Below, in pieces: positions 25,501 through 40,500 of a stretch of 64,000 nt of DNA. Origin of the DNA: Ifrita kowaldi (Eukaryota; Chordata; Aves; Passeriformes; Cinclosomatidae). Where the stretch lies: the NCBI GenBank assembly GCA_013398055.1, contig VZRS01009476.1, positions 34,776 through 98,775 of the forward strand, given 5' to 3'. Both the position numbers and the translations under genes were made by a program. The stretch's first letter is position 1. Every line of letters starts with the position of its first letter. The notes beneath the pieces are model-generated. The model was not told the DNA's origin. It searched no databases and saw only the letters and a list, made by a program, of their open reading frames with translations.

Positions 25501-28500
25501 GACTTTTCTACCAGTGAAAGCAAAGTGTGTAAGGTATCTTGTAGGCTGTGAATTCTCAACCTTTCTTAACTTTTTTTCAGTTTTTTACAATAAAAAGGTA
25601 TTTTTCACTAATTTTACATTCAAATTAATATTTTTAAAAATTTTTAATTATTTGAAAGAAAAATGGAATTTAAATTGCAACTAAAATCACATTTGTTCAC
25701 ATTAACCCTACATTTTGTTTATGTGAACACTAAAATCTTTTTTACTTTAAAGGGTAATTTGAGGGCTCAAGGGACATTTCATCAGCCAGCTCCTATTTAT
25801 TTCCAGTAGCTACTGAAGAGCCTGATCCCACATTATCCTTTAATTTTATAATCTTAACTTCTATTGAGAATTTTCTCAGCTGTGTATGGCTCCTTGTAGG
25901 ACTTACAAAAAAAGGAATTGAAAAACCCGAAGTTAAACTCCTACTTTTTCTGTGTCCAACCTGAGCAGATCTATGATCCTAGAAACTCTTTTTATTCTCA
26001 CTCAGAGTGGAATTAATAATTTCCTTTTGAATATTCCAGGTGTGGCCAGGGGAAACTGTGTTCCCAGACTTCACCAACCCCGAATGCACGAGCTGGTGGG
26101 CAGATGAGTGCAAATTGTTCCATGACACGGTGCCCTATGATGGGCTCTGGATTGTGAGTAATTCACAACTTTCATTTTTATTTTTAAAATATATATGATA
26201 GCAGATGTTTATTACATTCAGTTTTTATTAGGTTGAAGAGTATTTTTAATATCAGAAAGGAGATGTTGAAGAATAGCTACTAATGATTCCTTAAAGGATG
26301 ACAGAATAGAATGGAAGACTTTTTTAGAAAAAAGGAATTAAGGCAACTTTATTACATCCTGCATCTTTCCTTTCCAGGATATGAATGAAGTGTCCAGCTT
26401 TGTTCGAGGCTCAAAGAGTGGTTGTGCACAGAATGACTTAAACTACCCTCCTTACACTCCCCGTGAGTCCAGCTGCTTTTATCAGAATAATAAAACACCA
26501 AATAAAATTTTAATTGCCTTCAAGGATACAACGTGATTTTAGTGTAGTTCTTATGGGTGGGGTTTGGAAACTCCTATTGGCAGAAAATATTTATATGCTT
26601 GTATTTTTTTACTTCAGGTGTGGTTTATGGGGCTGCCTCTTTTCTCTTGCCAAATAACTACTGGATGTTGTCATTGCCTTAATTATGTCTGATAATGTAA
26701 TAATCCCCTTGCCCTGTCAGTAGTTTTTGAGATATTTGCAGAACTCAAATGGAGTTCATAGCTTGTATTAATAGCAGATTTAAGTAACCTTTGCCAGCGT
26801 GTTGTCAGATGGTGATTCAGGAATTCAGAGCACAGTTCTCAGTTCCTTGCGAGGGTGCAAAGCTCAGGAGTGGAAATTTCACAGAGCAAAGATGAACCAA
26901 ACCAACAGCCAAGAGCAACATTTGGGTTTGGAGTAATTAAACTGCCTGAGTGCAAAAATAAAGAGGAAAAAGGGGCTTGGATATCATAAGCATTAAAGAT
27001 TGGAAATATTAAAAGAAAAATGTACCTTAACAGTGCTATTTGTATTCCTTTCCTCAAGGCATTCTTGACAGACTCATGTATTCCAAGACGATTTGCCTGG
27101 ATGCAGTACAGAACTGGGGGAAGCAGTATGATGTCCACAGTCTTTATGGATATTCCATGATCTTATCCAGTAAGAAGTAAGGAATGCATCCTCACATCCT
27201 GCAGAAAGGTTTTGGAACAGTGCACGACCTGCATTTTCCAAAGCACCACGAGATTTGACTACTAAAGGAACGAGATTCCTGGAAAATGCTGCGTAATGTT
27301 TGAGCCAATTTAGCCAAGGCAAAATCCAGAGCCTGGTGCTGGTAGGAAAAGCCACAAATTGGCTGTCGGAGCTGCTTAAAAAGATTATTTCAAATGAATA
27401 TTTTGAACTTTGCTAAAGTACACGTGCAAAGAGGTCCCCATTCCTGGGGTGAATAATCAGTGCAAATCAGTATAAATCTGCTTCATACAGAATTATCGAT
27501 GTCTGAGTTGTCTTTTCCTCTGTGCAATTCCAGTCTCATTTCCTTTTCAGAGCCATCGAGAAGGTCTTTCCTGGAAAGAGAAGCTTCCTCATTTCGAGGT
27601 CTACTTTTGTGGGATCGGGAAAGCACACGGGACACTGGCTGGGGGACAATGCTGCAACGTGGGATCACCTGAGATGGGCAATCCCTGGAATGCTGGAGTT
27701 TAACCTCTTTGGAATTCCTTATGTAGGATATCAGTTTGTGCCATCCTTTCAAAGCAGAAGACAGATTATCTGACCAAGCACACTCTAAATAACCACTTAC
27801 ATCATCACCTCAAAATTAACCCTTTTTAGGAATCTCCTTTGAACATTTCTTTTCAATTGGCAATTTTTGATTTAGGCCATTTATTTTCATTTTTGTGGCT
27901 GTAGTGACATAAATGTGGGTGACAAAATTATTCTCTTTTATATCCCAATCCGCCTCTTATTGTAGCAATTTTTAAACACTAATGAGGGACGTGGAACACT
28001 TCCTGGTTTTCTTATCATTTCAAATTAGAGACATCCATTTAGAAGGGAAATAGCCATATTCCTTTTTATGGTTTAAATTTGAACGGCATTGAAGCTTTTT
28101 TCCCCATTCTGTGCATATTGTCACCAAATAGGAAGGTAAAGATTTGGAAGAAGCAGAATGATGGGCAGTGTTAGCAAGGTATCAGTTTAATTTTTTGGAC
28201 AGTGTAGCTGGGTTTGGAAGGGGAAAGGAACAACTGTGTTGTACCTTCCGAGGTGCAGAACATTGTACATCCAATGCATTCCGATTTTTTAAATTTTTTT
28301 TTTTTTAAAGATTGGAGCAGATATTTGTGGTTTCAGTGACAACACCACAGAAGAACTTTGCAGACGATGGATGCAAGTGGGAGCATTTTACCCATTCTCC
28401 AGGAACCACAACTGTGAAGGATTCATGGTAAGTTGTGCTTTCTGTTAAAAATTACTTTGTGCTACACAACCACATGTCCTTTAATATCACTTCTAATCAT

Positions 28501-31500
28501 CACTCTCACTGAGTTTGAAAACAGAACTGTCTTTACGAAATCTGAGATCTGAGAGGTTTGGTTTCATAAGGGTTAATCGAGAATGCACTTATTTGGCAGC
28601 AGTTTAATGAACATTGGTTGTTCCTACCACCAAGGAACACCGAGGTCTGTGTGAGCCACCAGGCTGACTCCTGGGAGCTCCTTGGCATCAACCTGACTGC
28701 CAGGATGAAATGTGGAATAACCCTGGTGGACGAGGAGGGGTGGGCAGTGCAAGCAGCACAGAGGGACAGGACATCAGGTCACAGCACCAGAAAGGAGAAC
28801 CCAGTGCCCAGCTGCCCCAGTGCACCCCAGCCTCTCTGAACCAGCTTTTCACACGCTTGGCAAAGTGTTTTGGAAAACTTGGGAATAATAATAGTGGATA
28901 TTTGTTTGCAGTCTCAAGATCCAGCTGCGTTTGGAGCCAACTCCTTGTTGGTGAACAGCTCCAAGCATTACCTGAACATTCGCTACACTTTGCTGCCCTA
29001 CCTGTACACGCTGCTCTACAAAGCTCACACCCAAGGGGACACGGTTGTGAGGCCACTGCTACACGAGTGAGTTTGGGGGTTTTACAGCCAATGAGAAAAT
29101 CTGACACCTTCAATATGGTATGGGGACTTTCTAAACCTCTATCCTGTGAAAATGCACATTGGGATATCTGTAGATGACTTCCCAATTAATGAAATCCCAT
29201 TTTGGTGTAATCAGGAGGTGATTTTTATATGATGTCCTGTAGTCATGATTGAGGACGATCAGTACCCTGAAACCTTGGGATTGCTGCTGATATAAATCAC
29301 AAAAAAACAATTTCTGCTCTCTCCTTCACCTGTATCCAGGTTCTACTCTGATGAAGTAACATGGAGCATCGACAGGCAGTTCCTGTGGGGCCCTGGGCTG
29401 CTGATTTCCCCTGTTCTTGAGCCGGTAGGTTCGGGTGTTTTGGGATCTGTCTTGTAACCATGGGCCATGTTGAGTCACGTTTCCCCCCCTTCCTTTATTG
29501 CTTCCAGTGAGAGACCCCACAGCACGTTTTTATCCCTGCTGAAATGGAAAATCTTGTAGCTAAATCCCACTCCTCTGTGGAGTCAAAGACTTCTGGTCTG
29601 ACATTCTGCTTTACCTCTCCCTCACATCATCTCTGAATTTCCTTTGGAGTCAGCTTCTCTTGCTGCATTTCAGCTACTCTGTGGTGCAACAAGAAAACAA
29701 AAAGATTGTGGCTTATTCTGTGGCAGAATCTTGTAAATAATGATTTCTCCTGCCAGCAACACATTAGCCACGGAGAAACACAAAACATTTGTTAAATACA
29801 GAAAGGGAAAGCGAGAATCTGAAAGATGCCAGCCCCAAAAAATGTGGAAATAAAGAAGATAGAGAGATACTTGTGGGTATGATCTGGTTCACTGGGTTTG
29901 AAGCATTGTGACTTTGGGTGGCTTTCAGTGAGCTGCTGCTTTGCAGAGCAGCATTTCAGTCACAGCCCAGCAGCTTTGCAGAAATTGTGCTTGGCTTGCC
30001 CTTCCTCCTGTCTGGACACCATCCTCAACACCAGGAAAGCAAACAGCAAAGAGTACAAGCATCAATGATTTTCTCACAGTGGGCTTTAGCTTTATGGGAA
30101 ACCTGATTTTATTTGATTAAGCTGAATGATGAAAGTTGTTTCTTTATTCACTTTTAGGGTGTGGAGTACACTCGCGTGTACTTCCCTGATGCAGCATGGT
30201 ACGAGTATGACACGGTAAGGAAGTGCAGGGGCTATTATGGGATATTACATCATTTTCTAAATAGGAATGTGATGAACTTGGATTATCAGCCCTGCTTTGG
30301 TGTCAGAGAGCTGAAGTAAAGCCTTTGGGTTTACTTGGGAGACAAGGAAGGGATGAAGGGTGGTGGGGGAAGCACAAGAATTGGTGACTCAGGAAAGGGC
30401 TCAGATTATGACATTAAATCATAGTGACATGCAATTATTTTATGTGCCCATTAGCCCATTGATATTTACATAACTGAAGCTTTTTTTTATAAGGAACAAT
30501 CTGACGAAACTCAAGACTTAAGAAAACACTCCCAGCAGTGGGTAATACAAAATTCCTGTTCTCTTTTCCATTCCATAAGGGCGAACCAATCAATATGAGG
30601 AAATATTGGCACGATTTACAAACCCCACCAGAAAAAATGGGGCTGCACCTGAGAGGAGGATACATTTTCCCTACTCAACAACCAGGCACCACCACAGTGG
30701 CAAGGTAGGCTCCCAAATGGAACACTTTTACACTTTTTGTCCCCCCACGAAACTGAACTGAGGGCTTTTAGGTTACAAAAAAGAAGCAGCCCATTGTATT
30801 TAGGATTTTTTACCTTGAAATGTGGGAATTGTTGGGAGACAAACCTCCCTTCCACACCTTCCGTGATGAGTTGTGGGTTTATTTGCATAGAAATTTGTGA
30901 ACTCACTGGGTACTTTAGTCCATTTGCATGAAAATAAAAGGCAACCAAGGATTAAGCTAAGGCAATCCTCCAAGGATTGTGGCCCTGCTGGGTGTCACAT
31001 TCTTACATGAATATGGAGGATGTAGTTAGGCCGTTTAAACATTTGTTGTACACATAAATCTCTCTTTCCACAGCCGCAAGAATCCAATGGGACTCATAAT
31101 TGCGCTGGATATCAACAACGAAGCTTATGGGGATTTGTTCTGGGATGATGGAGAATCTACAGGTGAGCAGCCATCAATAGTGAAATAAATAAGATTAACA
31201 AAGATTTAATACACTCAAATTTCAATGTCCCTGCTGAAAAGAAGACGTCGTAACTCACTACTGCTACTTGCTCATAAATCAAAAGGTTTGCATCACTTTC
31301 AAGTAGAAAACTGTGACTATTATTAATGTAAGATTAAAGTAGCAACTTAATTCGACCCAGGTAAAGAAAAAAGACACCTCTGGTTTTCAGGAGAAATCTT
31401 TAGATTGTCAGGAGACATGGGATTTAGGCAAATGATTGCCCACCCAGGGAGGTGTCTGAATATCAACGTTGGAAAACTTTGCACATTCCACTTGTACAAC

Positions 31501-34500
31501 TCCTTGTTCTACATCAATCATATCTCCCAGGAAAACTCCCAAACCTCCACTTTTTGGAATTTAGTGAAAGTTAGGGATGCTTTTAAGAAATAGAGCAGTG
31601 ATTCAGCTGATTATTGCTGCCATAAACACGGCAGGCCTTGGGTGGCTGCTGTGCGTGGGGGTGACAGCTCGATGAGCTCCTCTGGCCTAAAATAACAAAG
31701 CCATTACTGCCCTCACTGCTGCTGCCAAACAAAGCAATAAAACCTTTGATCATTTCATGGCCTGCCCAAAACTTACAGGTTGCAGTTTTCCAGGGGAACC
31801 ATTTACAATTTGCTTGTGATGACAGGATTTGTACGTGGAAAAAAATGCCAGGTTGACCACGCTTTGTATTTCTTTTACCTGGTCATGTGTTATTTCCTCT
31901 TGTATTGTTCCATGGCATTTATCATTGTTATTATTATTATCATCATCATCATCGCCACCATTATTTTTGTATGAGGAACCCTTATTTACTGTATTTTAAA
32001 GGATTAGTTTTGACCCAAATTTTTACATTTAAGACAGACCGAGAAGAAATAACAGTAGAACGAAAATCGTTACATTTTAGAAGAGCTGATTTCAATGAAT
32101 TTTTGCAGAAAAAATTAGATCTCCTGGGAGACTGGCCAAAGGAAAAAAGAAAAAGGGACATTTCAGTTCCTCAAAGAAACGTTAGTAAATATTTGAGTTG
32201 CTTAGTGAAGCTTTGAATGCAATCCTGATAATTAACAGTTTATTGGTCTCTAGCAGTGGCACAGCCCTATTTTAATTTTATTCTTCTCTGCACTCCAGGT
32301 GTAACTTCTCTCTTTACTTTTTAGGTACAATTGAGAACAAAGCTTACATTTACTATGAGTTTAATGTTTCTAACGTAAGTATTTGAGTTTAAATGATCTT
32401 CTCTTCATTTTTGATTTTTATCCAGTGTCTTCCAAGAGTATTCTTTTGTCTCTTTATTCTCCTGTAAGATTCGCTGGAAAACAAAATATTTACCAAAGCC
32501 AAGAGGAATCATGTTCAAAGTACTCTCATTTAACTGGGATGAAATCTGTTGTCTTCTTTTCTCCTAGTTAATACAAATACCTAAATAACTCCTATTTGCT
32601 TTCGCACAATAAACTCAGCAGCAGTATTTACTGAACAAGAGAACGCTAAAGCATAAGAGGCATTTAAATCAGAGTCAAAAAGGAGAAGCACGGGAGCGTT
32701 TGTGACTCTGAAAATAGTGGGAATCTAAAAAAGATTTATTTTTATACTGTGAAAATACAGCTAAATGTCTCCAAAGAGCGAGGAAGACCCACACCTTGTC
32801 CGAACCCTCAGAAACTGCAGGAGGGTTAAGTTTTATTGTGTTGATTATTTTAAGCTGAAAGTGCCTTTGCAGGGTTAATTGACATCAGGGTGGAGTCCTG
32901 AGGGTATTTCTATCCAGTATTGACAGGAACTATAGCATAAAAAGGATTGCAAATAACATGATAACATATTATTTGTACAATAATAATAATGATAATAACA
33001 ATAATATTAATCTCTGGTAAAGGTATTCATTCCTTTGCCGTGATGAAAGAGCATAGAACAAGCGAGAGAATGCAGAGGAACATGAGTGAAGAACATGAAT
33101 TAGTTATTTTTTAAAATCATAATTAATCAAAGAATCATTTGTAGATAAGGTACCTCGGTCTCTGTGGGAGTTTGAAACTCCTGTAGCCGAATCATCACTT
33201 GACTGTGATGACATTGAATTAAAAATTAACCTAAATGTTCCCATGGAGAGCAATAAGGAAGTTCTGCTCACGTGTGACAGCCATGGTGCAGTTCCTCTGC
33301 TTGGACTCTTAATCTAAAAATAATTAATGAAATGGAACAGGAAGTGGTATTTTTATATCAAGAGAAGTGAGTAAGAACCTTTGGTTGTAGGAACCCAGTG
33401 AGATCCCACACAGGTGGAGTTTATCTGCCCTGTCACAGACCCGCCCCAGCCTTCCCTTATTTCCCAAGCAAGCAAAAAAAGCTGAAACACGAATCTGAAG
33501 ATTATTTTATACATGGTAGAAAAGCTTTATAGTGATAATAACAAGCAGGGAAATAATTAATGTGTAAGAATAAGGTATTGGCTTATTTATGCTCCAGTGT
33601 GAAACTCTTCTTAGAAAAAAATTGCTAAATCAGGAGGATTTTTGGCAGAGTTTTACTATAAGAATACGACCACTATATTATTTTTCAGAATGTTCTACAA
33701 ATGACTGCTAAACACAGCAATTACATTGATCCAAACAACCTAAAATTTGAGGAAATCAAGATTTTGGGATTGTCCCAGGAAGTGACAGCAGTTTCTGTGT
33801 CTCAGAACAATGTCGTGCAAGATTATTCCCTTAATGTCACCTATGATCCTGTGAGAAAGGTAAAGCAATAAAAGGAAAATGGAAAGTAAACATATATTTA
33901 CAATTGCATCACCTTTATTTTATGCATTGCAAAGGACAGTACTCAGTGCCAATGTTGTTCCAATGAAATACAATGTGAATTTTATTACAGAATAGAAGTA
34001 CAATTGCATTCAACTCTGCTGCATAAAAGCACATCTAAGTTATGCTCTCAGTGCAGCAGGCAGTTTAGTTACGCAGTTGTTCTTGGATTTATTCCTGTTT
34101 GCTTCCAAGGAAGCTCTGGGATTAATTCCATTTTTTTAGAGTCTTAATTTTTCAGATTTTATCTGTAAAAATATCAGTTGTGTGCGTTTGTAAAAGTGAG
34201 ACTGTATCAAATCTTACCAGATGGGGTTTTGTGACTTTTCAATCTGTAAGTGTATTATTCTTGAGGACCAGCACCTCTTCTGACCAAAGGAAAGCTGGAT
34301 TTAACAACTGTTTATTGTTTAATGTTTATAAGGTTGCTGTTATAAGAGGACTTCAGCTTGAACTGGGAAAATCTTACACAATCAAATGGACTCTGAATGT
34401 GAACATCAATGAAAGGTTTGACTGCTATCCCAACCCTGATCCAACAAAAGAAAAATGTGAACAACTTGGCTGTTCCTGGGAAGTAAGTCATTATTTCTCT

Positions 34501-37500
34501 AAGCAAATTAGACAGAAAAAATTCCAGAAGAAAAGGTTTTCCTCTGTGGTTGCTACAGAATAAAGGTAGTCTGGGAGATTTGTCAGATTTAAATACAATG
34601 GGGGCACAGGCCTCAGCTGGCCTGTACAGGTGGATTTTATTTACCTCACCAGTTGGCAACCATGTAAATTCTACCAAATCATATCGGAAGCTGGGGAAAA
34701 ATGAGGTATTTTTTGAAAGATGGAAGGAAATAATGTTAGAGTTATGAAAAAGTAGAATTGCATCTTCAGCTGCCCCTTCTGCCTCACTGGCGCCTGCAAG
34801 GCTCAGCCCCTTTGTGTCACCTTCACAGTCACTGAAGGACATTTTAAGTCAAACCAGCACCTCTGGACCTCAGTTTGAGAGGAAATCCTTGAATTCTAAA
34901 AAAATTTGGATTCATTTGTGAACTTAGTTGTTTGTATCCACACCAAGGAGCTATTTCCAAACCGTAATCCCTGACATTAAGTTCTTTAACATGTAGTTTT
35001 ATTATTAATTATTAATAAACATGTGGGAGCAATGTGGCCTGTCAGGTTGAACTTCAGAGGGTACCTCCAACTAAATTATTCCATGTTCTTCTGAATCCAA
35101 AATGTCCATTTTGGGCCTTTCCCATAGGAATGAAGCTCATAATTCTGTGCTGGGTGCTCCTGCACCAACACCCACTGAAGTGGTTGAACCGCTCTGGTTT
35201 TGTTGCACTATTAAAAGAACTTTTTGTAATTTTGGACATTTGGAAATGTCAGGAGATCTCAGAAGAGCAGGATGTAATTTTCACTGGATATATTAAGGAT
35301 AATTTGTGTGAATAAAGCCAGTGGAAAGATCTGCTCTGATGTTGCCTTAGTATGAAATGGGTTTTGGTCACATCCCCTTGAAGGCAACCAGAGAGTAACG
35401 GGATTAAAAGGGAGGAAGCTTTAGGAATTTCCACAAGCCAAGATTAAACCATGTTGAGGGATTGATCTGAAGATCACAGAGATGGGGAAATGAAATCCAT
35501 CTTCATTGCACGAGGATTCAGTTTCCTGACTGAACTATTTGTGCAGCCTTCACTGGATATCTACTTCAGTGTAGAGCTTATTCTGTATTATTTTGTTATT
35601 CAGGATTCCATTAATTTTCCCCCAACTTCTACATTTGACAGAGATCTGATGAAAACAGGATTCCACACTAATACCTAATAAAAAATCCAGCTGGCTCACT
35701 AACCTGAAACTCCTTTCTGTTTGCACCAGGAGATATTAAATTCGGGTGCTCCTTCCTGCTATTACAACTCCAACAATCCTTACACCGTCAAGAGCCTAAA
35801 TTTTTCCTCCACTGGAATCGTAGCCATCCTCAGCTTGGACAGTTCCAAGGTCAGAGCTAACGAGAATTCCATGGCCCCAATCAGCACCCTACGCCTGGAG
35901 GTGAAATATCATCTCAACAACATGCTGCAGTTTAAGGTAATGCCATCCCAGAATCCCTGGAATGTTTTATTTATGGAAATTCAAAGGGCTTTTTATAGCC
36001 AAATTGATATTTCACAGACTGTAGCAGCCTTGTGTAAATATGTTTCTCCTAACCAATTATTATTGCTCTTAGCTTGCATCTTTTTTCGTCCTAGAATCCT
36101 AACACTCAATTTTACAAAGAAATCACATAAATCAAAGGTATAATGTCAGTGTATAGGTGTAATGTCAACCAGGAACTTTGAAAATATTTTGCTAATATGC
36201 AGGTAAATGTATCTGTAAGTGCTATCATGGCTCTACAATTTATTTTTGCATCCATTATTCTAAATCATTCTACAATATTCTATACACTGTTTAACTGTAA
36301 TTTATTGCCATGAGTTTAATAATATTGAGCCAAATGGTCAGACATCAAAAACTAACTTATTTCCACTTTCAGAACACAGGACACATTAAAAAGGATCTCT
36401 AAAAGTTGAGTAAAAGATGAACCAAAAATTATTTATCACACTTACAAAGTATATACCTATANAGCTGGCCTGTACAGGTGGATTTTATTTACCTCACCAG
36501 TTGGCAACCATGTAAATTCTACCAAATCATATCGGAAGCTGGGGAAAAATGAGGTATTTTTTGAAAGATGGAAGGAAATAATGTTAGAGTTATGAAAAAG
36601 TAGAATTGCATCTTCAGCTGCCCCTTCAGCCTCGCTGGCACTGTGGCCTGCAACGCTCAGCCCCTTTGTGTCACCTTCACAGTCACTGAAGGACATTTTA
36701 AGTCAAACCAGCACCTCTGGACCTCAGTTTGAGAGGAAATCCTTGAATTCTAAAAAAATTTGGATTCATTTGTGAACTTAGTTGTTTGTATCCACACCAA
36801 GGAGCTATTTCCAAACCGTAATCCCTGACATTAAGTTCTTTAACATGTAGTTTTATTATTAATTATTAATAAACATGTGGGAGCAATGTGGCCTGTCAGG
36901 TTGAACTTCAGAGGGTACCTCCAACTAAATTATTCCATGTTCTTCTGAATCCAAAATGTCCATTTTGGGCCTTTCCCATAGGAATGAAGCCCAAAATTCT
37001 GTGCTGGGTGCTCCTGCACCAACACCCACTGAAGTGGTTGAACCGCTCTGGTTTTGTTGCACTATTAAAAGAACTTTTTGTAATTTTGGACATTTGGAAA
37101 TGTCAGGAGATCTCAGAAGAGCAGGATGTAATTTTCACTGGATATATTAAGGATAATTTGTGTGAATAAAGCCAGTGGAAAGATCTGCTCTGATGTTGCC
37201 TTAGTATGAAATGGGTTTTGGTCACATCCCCTTGAAGGCAACCAGAGAGTAACGGGATTAAAAGGGAGGAAGCTTTAGGAATTTCCACAAGCCAAGATTA
37301 AACCATGTTGAGGGATTGATCTGAAGATCACAGAGATGGGGAAATGAAATCCATCTTCATTGCACGAGGATTCAGTTTCCTGACTGAACTATTTGTGCAG
37401 CCTTCACTGGATATCTACTTCAGTGTAGAGCTTATTCTGTATTATTTTGTTATTCAGGATTCCATTAATTTTCCCCCAACTTCTACATTTGACAGAGATC

Positions 37501-40500
37501 TGATGAAAACAGGATTCCACACTAATACCTAATAAAAAATCCAGCTGGCTCACTAACCTGAAACTCCTTTCTGTTTGCACCAGGAGATATTAAATTCGGG
37601 TGCTCCTTCCTGCTATTACAACTCCAACAATCCTTACACCGTCAAGAGCCTAAATTTTTCCTCCACTGGAATCGTAGCCATCCTCAGCTTGGACAGTTCC
37701 AAGGTCAGAGCTAACGAGAATTCCATGGCCCCAATCAGCACCCTACGCCTGGAGGTGAAATATCATCTCAACAACATGCTGCAGTTTAAGGTAATGCCAT
37801 CCCAGAATCCCTGGAATGTTTTATTTATGGAAATTCAAAGGGCTTTTTATAGCCAAATTGATATTTCACAGACTGTAGCAGCCTTGTGTAAATATGTTTC
37901 TCCTAACCAATTATTATTGCTCTTAGCTTGCATCTTTTTTCGTCCTAGAATCCTAACACTCAATTTTACAAAGAAATCACATAAATCAAAGGTATAATGT
38001 CAGTGTATAGGTGTAATGTCAACCAGGAACTTTGAAAATATTTTGCTAATATGCAGGTAAATGTATCTGTAAGTGCTATCATGGCTCTACAATTTATTTT
38101 TGCATCCATTATTCTAAATCATTCTACAATATTCTATACACTGTTTAACTGTAATTTATTGCCATGAGTTTAATAATATTGAGCCAAATGGTCAGACATC
38201 AAAAACTAACTTATTTCCACTTTCAGAACACAGGACACATTAAAAAGGATCTCTAAAAGTTGAGTAAAAGATGAACCAAAAATTATTTATCACACTTACA
38301 AAGTATATACCTATATTTTAAAATACGTATATACTTTAAATTCATGTAGATAATTAGACAAGCCATTCCTGATCCAAAATAAATCTTCAAGGTTTCTTGG
38401 TTGGGATTTTTTTCCCCAACAAAATCCTGTGAAAGAACTGGTTCAAGAATATGCACTTGAAAGAAAATACTCATCACAGCAAGTCTTTTAAAATTGACAT
38501 CAGGTTCAGATTGCAAAAAACTGACTAGCTGAAATAAGCTGATTTTTGCTTCACAGATCTCTGATCACCAAAACCCACGATACGAGGTTCCAGTGCCCCT
38601 GAACCTCCCCAGCTCCCCCACGAGCACGAGCCAGGACCGGCTCTATGAGGTCGCGATCCAGATCAAACCCTTTGGGATCCAAATCCGCCGCAAAAGCACG
38701 GGGACGGTCATGTAAGCCACTGCCACTTTATCTTATTTCTCCTGGTTTTGGTAGCTCTTTTCAAGCCAAACCTTTTCTCTGTGCACGTGTTGGAGTGAGG
38801 AACACTGGCAGCTCTGAGGGCTGCTCCTCGTGCGCTTCCCAAGTTTCTGGCAGGCACAACGATTTTCTACACTTCCTAAAATATTCCTGAGGTGACCACA
38901 GAACTGCTCGTTAAGGGTTGGCCATTTGGCTCAGTTTTGGGGAATGGTTAGGAAAAAAAAATTGAAGGAAGTAGCGTCCCAACAAACTTGAGATGGGTTT
39001 TGGTAACATGACAGCCTAGTCTGGCATGAGCTTCATTTTTTTCCTTGATTAAGTCAGAACTAGGAAACAGAGAACAGTTGAATGTGTTTTTTATTCAAAA
39101 AAACAATTTTATTTAATTTCTTAAAGTACTCAAAACTTAATTGCGAGTTGAGTTGCCGTTTGCCAACCAGAATAATAATTCAACATGCAATTGAAGCTCC
39201 TGGAACAACGGAATTCTCTGGCAGAGCCCACCAGGCTGCAGTTTGGTTTCTAACTGGAAAGATGCTGATTTATAATAAATGTGACCTGTGAATGGAATTT
39301 CAGTGTAATCTGCACAGAAAGTTCAGTGAACTGTATAAAGCACTTTATTTACTCTATTCCATATGGCTCCAGCGCTCGGACTGAGAGGAAAATAGGATTG
39401 CAGTGTCCTGAAATGCATTTCCTCACTAAATTGCCAAAATGCAATGCAACTTACAGTGCTCGATGCCTGTGTGTAATTCCTCTCTGAGACACACAGAGGA
39501 CTTTGTGTCCCTAAACTCTTCAGGAATTATTAGACACCCCCATTTCGTGTGCTTTAAGTTTACTTGATAACCACATTTTTCGCCCACTTTTACTGAAGAG
39601 TGAGATTTCCAGAGAAAAAGAGCAGCCTAAAACAAAGTGTCTGCCAGAAACACAGCACTGAGCACACTCAATTCTTATTTTCCCTTTCCTCTTCCCATTC
39701 CAGCTGGGATTCAGGCCTGCCCACTTTCACCTTCAGTGACAAGTTCATTCAGATTTCCACCCGCTTGCCATCCCAGTACATCTACGGACTCGGGGAAGCT
39801 GAGCACCCCACGTTCCGACACAACATGAACTGGCACACCTGGGGCATGTTCACCAGGGACCAGCCTCCTGCTGTAAGTAGGCAAAGAAGAAGAAAATGGG
39901 ATGTCTTGGACCAATGAGTGCAGAAATATCTGGCAGGACTTTAAAATCCACTGAATATCTGCCGGTACTGGGCATTGGCTCTGACCGTATTTATCATCAT
40001 TTATGATTTAGATGGTGTCTCCATGGCAAAAGTCTTCTGTAAACCCATTATTTGTGACTTGCAAGAGCAATGTGAGGAGCTCAGGTCCTCAGTCAGATGT
40101 TTTTGGAAGGTGACAAATGGCTTAGGAATAACAGCCTGTTCCTCCTTTTTTTATTCCTCTCAGCTCATTGTTTTGAAAATTAGACATGAGTCAGAACAAT
40201 TCCTATTGCTTGGGGATTAATTTAGTACTTACAGGGGTAAAGCAGAAATCTTATCTCTGTTTATTTGTCTTATTTCCTACAAGATAGCAAATTTCCAATT
40301 ATCAGGGAATGGCCAATGAAATACCAGCAGCTAATTATACCTCTAACTTCCAGCTCAGGTTTGAATATATTTTGAGACAATAAAATACAACAGAAAGTCA
40401 CTCAGTATCTCCTGAGCACGTAGACACCTGGTCCTGTTTGCAAAGCAGGGAAAGGTTTGTCCTGAGGAAGCACCTTCTCATCAGTGAAATTTACTTGCAG

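Noticed and set aside
27171..27176. GTAAGA at 27173 as donor of SI exon 15
   Set aside because: Using it breaks the frame with the acceptor at 27549-27550 or needs a weaker acceptor; GTAAGG at 27177 keeps the frame and the human residue spacing.
34615..38315. A true tandem exon 26 duplication giving a longer SI protein
   Set aside because: The copies are almost identical including introns and are separated by exactly one N, and the 48-exon count and protein length fit only with a single copy.
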